In this document: positions 60,688 to 64,000 of the stretch, piece after piece
Layout of the letters: each line of letters opens with the position of its first letter
How positions within the stretch are numbered: the first letter of the stretch is position 1
Assembly (NCBI GenBank): GCA_046350115.1
Contig: JAXMAZ010000009.1
Coordinates: 142,354-206,353 of the forward strand
DNA: 64,000 nucleotides
Direction: 5' to 3'
Origin: JAXMAZ01 sp046350115
GTDB lineage: Bacteria > Planctomycetota > Planctomycetia > Gemmatales > Gemmataceae
Program-made: the position numbers and the translations under genes
Notes under the pieces: generated by a model
Databases searched by the model: none
What the model saw: only the letters and a program-made list of their open reading frames with translations
What the model was told of the DNA's origin: nothing

Positions 60688-63153
60688 CTACCGGAGTGTC
60701 ACAAACTCGTGGTGGTTGAGCAGCACGTGAACGAGGTTCTGCCGACCCCGGCCCTTCTGCTCGTTCAAAAACTCGGCGCACGTTTTCGCTTCCGCATCGG
60801 TCGGTCCGCGGCCCAACACCCGGCGGAACGCAGCCGCCACGAACGCAGCCGACTCCTTCTCTTTGACCGCCTCGGCAATCGCCTTCGCCGCATCCAATGC
60901 GAGCGGGCTGTTGGCCAGGGCGAGCGCCTGCTGTGGCACGATGGTCGGGTGCCGGCGGTAGCACTCGGTCGGGCTGGCGGCGTCGAACACGTCCAAAAAC
61001 GTCATCACCTTCTCGGGCGCGTGCCGGTAGTACAGGCTGCGGCGGAACGGGGCGCCGGCCGCCGGGTCGAGGTCCGGGCCACCGGCCGTCAGATCGAGCT
61101 TGCCGGCCACCGCCAGCACCGCGTCCCGGACCGCCTCGGCCTCCAGCCGCCGGGCGTTGGCCCGCCACAGGGAAACGTTGTCCGGGTCGGCCGTGCGGTC
61201 CGCGTCGAACGCCGGGCCGGACGGGGCGGACGCCATCTTGTACGCCTTGCTGGTGACGATCAGCCGGTGCAGCCGCTTCATCGACCAGCCGTTGTCCATC
61301 AGGTCGACGGCCAGCCAGTCGAGCAACTGCGGGTGGGTCGGCGGTTGGCCGTTGCGTCCGAAGTCGAACACGGTCGGCACAAGTGGTTGACCGAAATGCC
61401 GCAGCCAGATGTGGTTCACCGCCACCCGGGCGGTGAGCGGGTTCCGCCGGTCGGTGATCCACTCGGCCAGCGCCGTTCGCCGGCCGGTGCTGGTAGCCGG
61501 GTTGCTCGGAACGACCGGGGGGTAATCGGTGCCGGGGGTGTCGGCGGCCTTGCGGGCGGCGGCCCACCCCTTCGCCGCGGTCGCCGCTTTCTTTTCCGCC
61601 GCCGCCACCGCCTTCGGGTCCGGCTTGGCCGCCTTCTCGGCCGCGGACAGGGCGTCCGTCGCGGCCGCGAGGTCGGCTTCTGCCGTAAGCAGGTTCGCAC
61701 GGCCGACCGCAGTGTGAGCCGCCTTCGCGAGGTCGGCGGCGTCCTTCGCCGGCGGGTCGCTGAACCTGGCCCGGTCGGCGGCGATGCGGGCTTGCAGGGC
61801 GGCCAGGCTCGCCTCGGCGGCCGTTCTCCGCAACGGCTCCTTCGCCGCCTTCACCGTTTCGTTGGCCGCTTTCAGCAGCGCATCGGCAACGTGCGGGATC
61901 AGGACCGGATGAGCCACGGCTGCAGGCAGCTTCAGGGAACGGACCGTCAGCCCACTTCGGTCCACCGCTTTCGGCACGCCGGGGGACAGCGGCTTGTCTT
62001 TCACCGGCCGTTTGTCGTCGCCCCGCTCGAACAGGTACGTCGGGACGGCAGGGTCGGCGTCGAACACGCAGGCCAGCCCGCCCACTTCCGGATCGGCTGA
62101 GCCGGGCACACGGTCCAGCCGCACCTGGTGCGGCTCGAAGACGGCCCGGAACCGATAGTACTCCTCCTGGCTAACCGGGTCGTACATGTGGTCGTGGCAC
62201 TTGGCGCAGTTGAGTGTCCGCCCGAGCAGCGCCTTGCCGGTGTGCTCGACGGTGCTGTCGAGCCAGACGTTCCGGTTGAACTTGTAGTAGTTGCGGGCCA
62301 GGAAACCGGTCGCCCGCAGGGCGTCCGGGTCGGCCGGGGCGACCTCGTCGGCGGCCAGCATCAGCCGGGCCATGCGGTCGTAGCCGGCGTCTGCGTTCAG
62401 GCTCTCGACCACCCAGTCCCGCCACCGCCAGATGTGCTTCTGGCTGTTCCGCAGTTCGCCGCCGAACCCGTACCAGTCGGCGTACCGCCAGATGTCCAGC
62501 CAGTGCCGGCCCCACCGCTCGCCGTGACGCGGCGAAGCGAGCAACCGGTCCACGGCCCGCTCGTAAGCATCCGGCGATCTGTCCGCCAGGAACGCGACCA
62601 GTTCGGCATCGGTCGGCGGCAGGCCGGTCAGGTCGAACGTCACCCGTCGGAGCAGCACCTCGGGCGGCGCTTCCGGGGCGGCCGTCAGCCCACGTTTGGT
62701 CCGCTCGGCGGCCAGGAAGGCATCGACCGGGTTGGCCTCCCCAGGCGGCGGCGTCACCTTGGCCGGCGGCTGGAAGGCCCAGTGGTCGGACGCGCTTGCG
62801 GGGCGTGGCTCGTCCTTCGGGACCGTCGCCCCTTGGACGATCCACGCCTTCAACGTGTCGATCTGCTCGGCGGACAGCGGCGTGGCGTCGAGCGGCATCC
62901 GCTCCCCTTCGCCGGTGCCGCGGACGGCGTGCAGCAGCCGGCTCTCGTCCGGCTTGCCCGGCACGACCACCGCCCCGCCGTCGTCCCCCTTTCGCACCCC
63001 AACCCCGGAGTCGAGCCGTAGCCCGGCTTTTTGGCGGTTGGGGCCGTGGCAGTTGACGCAGTGCCGGGCGAACACCGGCTTGACGGCGGTGAGGTAATCG
63101 ACCTTCTCGGCCGGCGCGGCGGGGACGGCCGTCAGCAGCAGGGTCAGGAGCAT
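60688..63153 (-). CDS. PSD1-type cytochrome (DUF1549/DUF1553), exported
   Basis: An 821-residue exported protein. A short signal peptide is followed by a Planctomycete cytochrome C domain with CVNCHG (about residues 32-37), then DUF1549 (about 150-350, LLRRVTFDLTGLPPTDAELV, CAKCHDHMYDPVSQEEYYRF), an Ala/Lys-rich coiled coil (about 440-560) and DUF1553 (about 570-815, LAEWITDRRNPLTARVAVNH, LDWLAVDLMDNGWSMKRLHR). Partner DUF1501 gene is not adjacent on the right side of the window; it is not present downstream either, so this copy stands alone. ATG 63153 is the first plausible start. Confidence 0.9.
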   Translation of the reverse strand: MLLTLLLTAVPAAPAEKVDYLTAVKPVFARHCVNCHGPNRQKAGLRLDSGVGVRKGDDGGAVVVPGKPDESRLLHAVRGTGEGERMPLDATPLSAEQIDTLKAWIVQGATVPKDEPRPASASDHWAFQPPAKVTPPPGEANPVDAFLAAERTKRGLTAAPEAPPEVLLRRVTFDLTGLPPTDAELVAFLADRSPDAYERAVDRLLASPRHGERWGRHWLDIWRYADWYGFGGELRNSQKHIWRWRDWVVESLNADAGYDRMARLMLAADEVAPADPDALRATGFLARNYYKFNRNVWLDSTVEHTGKALLGRTLNCAKCHDHMYDPVSQEEYYRFRAVFEPHQVRLDRVPGSADPEVGGLACVFDADPAVPTYLFERGDDKRPVKDKPLSPGVPKAVDRSGLTVRSLKLPAAVAHPVLIPHVADALLKAANETVKAAKEPLRRTAAEASLAALQARIAADRARFSDPPAKDAADLAKAAHTAVGRANLLTAEADLAAATDALSAAEKAAKPDPKAVAAAEKKAATAAKGWAAARKAADTPGTDYPPVVPSNPATSTGRRTALAEWITDRRNPLTARVAVNHIWLRHFGQPLVPTVFDFGRNGQPPTHPQLLDWLAVDLMDNGWSMKRLHRLIVTSKAYKMASAPSGPAFDADRTADPDNVSLWRANARRLEAEAVRDAVLAVAGKLDLTAGGPDLDPAAGAPFRRSLYYRHAPEKVMTFLDVFDAASPTECYRRHPTIVPQQALALANSPLALDAAKAIAEAVKEKESAAFVAAAFRRVLGRGPTDAEAKTCAEFLNEQKGRGRQNLVHVLLNHHEFVTLR

Positions 63154-63433
63154 CAGGCGGAACCCGGGGAGGCTCGGGTGGAACTCCGGTCGGAGCGGAG
63201 TTCGGCGGGGAAGCCAATGCTACCAGACGGGCCGGCGGGCGGGCAAGAATGAACTCTGGCGTCGGGGCGTCAAATCGCGTAGGCTGCTGGATCGTTGCCC
63301 GTCGTGCGGGTGGCACGACTGGCCCCTCTCCCAACTCGCTGGGTTCTGGCCGCCCCGGGCGTCGGGTTTGCGGCAGAACTCGAACGCCGGGCAAGACCCG
63401 GTCCCGTCAACCCCCACTCGCGAGGGCCAGTGC
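63154..63433. other. Intergenic stretch upstream of the PSD1 gene
   Basis: 280 bases that should hold the PSD1 promoter on the minus strand. I see no clear promoter box, repeat or gene. Confidence 0.5.
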
Positions 63434-63556
63434 ATGCAGACCGCGATTCTCACGGACTGCGACGACTTCCGCCCGCCCGTCGACAACTACTCGCCCCCCC
63501 CAGACCCTGACGACGACCTCGCAACCCTGTGGCTCGACATCGGTGACGGTGACTGA
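63434..63556 (+). CDS. Possible small acidic protein
   Basis: A 40-residue frame from ATG 63434 rich in Asp and Pro (DCDDFRPPVDNYSPPPDPDD, ending LDIGDGD). GAGGG lies about 9 bases upstream. I do not recognise it. It could be a real small protein or a chance frame. Confidence 0.35.
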   Translation: MQTAILTDCDDFRPPVDNYSPPPDPDDDLATLWLDIGDGD

Positions 63557-63604
63557 GTGGTCACAAGCTAGGCAAACTGAGCAAAAGTGAACGACAGAGG
63601 TTCG

Positions 63605-63642
63605 AAAAAGACCCCGGGCGGGTGCGAACAGACCCGCCCGGG
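63605..63642 (-). terminator. Intrinsic terminator on the minus strand
   Basis: A perfect 11-bp stem (63613-63623 with 63632-63642) is followed on the minus strand by CTTTTT (63610-63605). This is a canonical terminator for leftward transcription, but no gene is seen just to its right. Confidence 0.65.
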
Positions 63643-63725
63643 TGTAGGAGGATGGGTGCTCACCCTTTCCGAACATCCACCGTTATAGCCCGCCCCGCCT
63701 ATCCAATTCGCCAGTCCCGTCTTCC

Positions 63726-63760
63726 GTAGGGTGCGTTGAGGTTTTGCGAAACGCACCGTT
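63726..63760. repeat. Palindromic element unit, GTAGGGTGCGTTGAGG family
   Basis: GTAGGGTGCGTTGAGGTTTT with AAACGCACCG; the GGTGCGTT and AACGCACC parts pair. It is the first of three such units in 250 bases. Confidence 0.75.
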
Positions 63761-63808
63761 ACGACTCCACGCCCGGGGTTGGTTGGTGTCATTGCTGGGC
63801 TGGTCTTC

Positions 63809-63919
63809 GTAGGGTGCGTGGAGGCTTGGCGCAACGCACCGCCGAGACTCCGCGCCCCGGCACCTGTCACAGTCGGGCCGGTGCGTTCCGGTCGCAGAGC
63901 CTCCCTCCACGCACCCTAC
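63809..63919. repeat. Palindromic element, GTAGGGTGCGTGGAGG variant
   Basis: Left arm GTAGGGTGCGTGGAGGCTTG and right arm ending CCTCCACGCACCCTAC (63904-63919) are inverted. TGCGTGGAGG differs from the TTGAGG type seen elsewhere, defining a subfamily. Confidence 0.8.
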
Positions 63920-63934
63920 GCCGGACCTGACTTC

Positions 63935-63970
63935 GTAGGGTGCGTGGAGGCTTTGCGGAACGCACCGTTG
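63935..63970. repeat. Palindromic element unit, GTAGGGTGCGTGGAGG variant
   Basis: GTAGGGTGCGTGGAGGCTTT continues to GGAACGCACCG. Only one arm is visible before the window ends. Confidence 0.7.
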
Positions 63971-64000
63971 CGCTTCGCCTCGGGGCGGGCACCGTTACGG

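Noticed and set aside
63407..63676. 89-residue minus-strand frame reaching over the terminator hairpin
   Set aside because: It overlaps the hairpin and has no ribosome site or recognisable domain.

Overview
The window looks like chromosomal DNA of a planctomycete, most likely of the Gemmataceae. It is very GC-rich, with GC-biased third codon positions. It carries gene families that are expanded almost only in Planctomycetes and their relatives: twin-arginine DUF1501 proteins, PSD1-type cytochromes (DUF1549/DUF1553), a PVC-type CxxCH haem protein, a DUF1800 protein, PQQ-type beta-propellers, an ECF sigma factor paired with a WD40 Ser/Thr kinase, and tetrahydromethanopterin (H4MPT)-linked C1 genes. 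The genus is not resolved. I found no rRNA, tRNA, CRISPR array, prophage or transposase gene.

Layout. 0.1-3.3 kb: DUF1501 and two NIPSNAP proteins. 3.3-6.3 kb: ECF sigma factor and kinase, minus strand. 6.6-17.2 kb: beta-propeller membrane protein, tandem universal stress protein, a GAP1-like protein, and two decarboxylating-dehydrogenase paralogues flanking a duplicated methyltransferase pair. 17.4-22.3 kb: a membrane caspase-like protein converging on a frameshifted ComEC. 22.5-28.0 kb: aroB, a GT87-like membrane protein, inositol-3-phosphate synthase, a sugar-phosphate isomerase-like protein and a PhyH-type dioxygenase. 28.1-48 kb: haem- and surface-protein modules, namely the PVC CxxCH protein, a PSD1-WD40 fusion with DUF1501, a HEAT giant translationally coupled to DUF1800 and followed by DUF1501, and a PQQ-DUF1080 fusion. 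48.2-52.7 kb: an alginate-export-like porin, a thioesterase, a secreted beta-propeller and small proteins. 52.8-60.5 kb: a tightly packed minus-strand run holding PTPS, a CitG-like protein, a RimK-like ATP-grasp, Uma2, methenyl-H4MPT cyclohydrolase, a second ATP-grasp and a fused membrane spermidine-synthase-like protein. 60.7-63.2 kb: another PSD1 protein.

How the genes fit together. The 52.8-57.7 kb run is the clearest functional unit: an archaeal-type pterin/C1 module, with a foreign-looking Uma2 nuclease gene embedded through a stop/start overlap. The PSD1, DUF1501, DUF1800 and HEAT genes form at least two planctomycete secreted-protein operons whose biochemical roles are unknown.

Scattered through the window are many palindromic elements. 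Most begin 5'-GTAG(GG) and end (CC)CTAC. They sit at gene 3' ends, sometimes supplying the stop codon, and some are nested in each other. Three genes have 3' reading-frame anomalies: comEC, the DUF1501 gene at 31.3 kb and the haem-protein gene at 31.1 kb. Two of these adjoin one such element; the third is about 150 bp from another.
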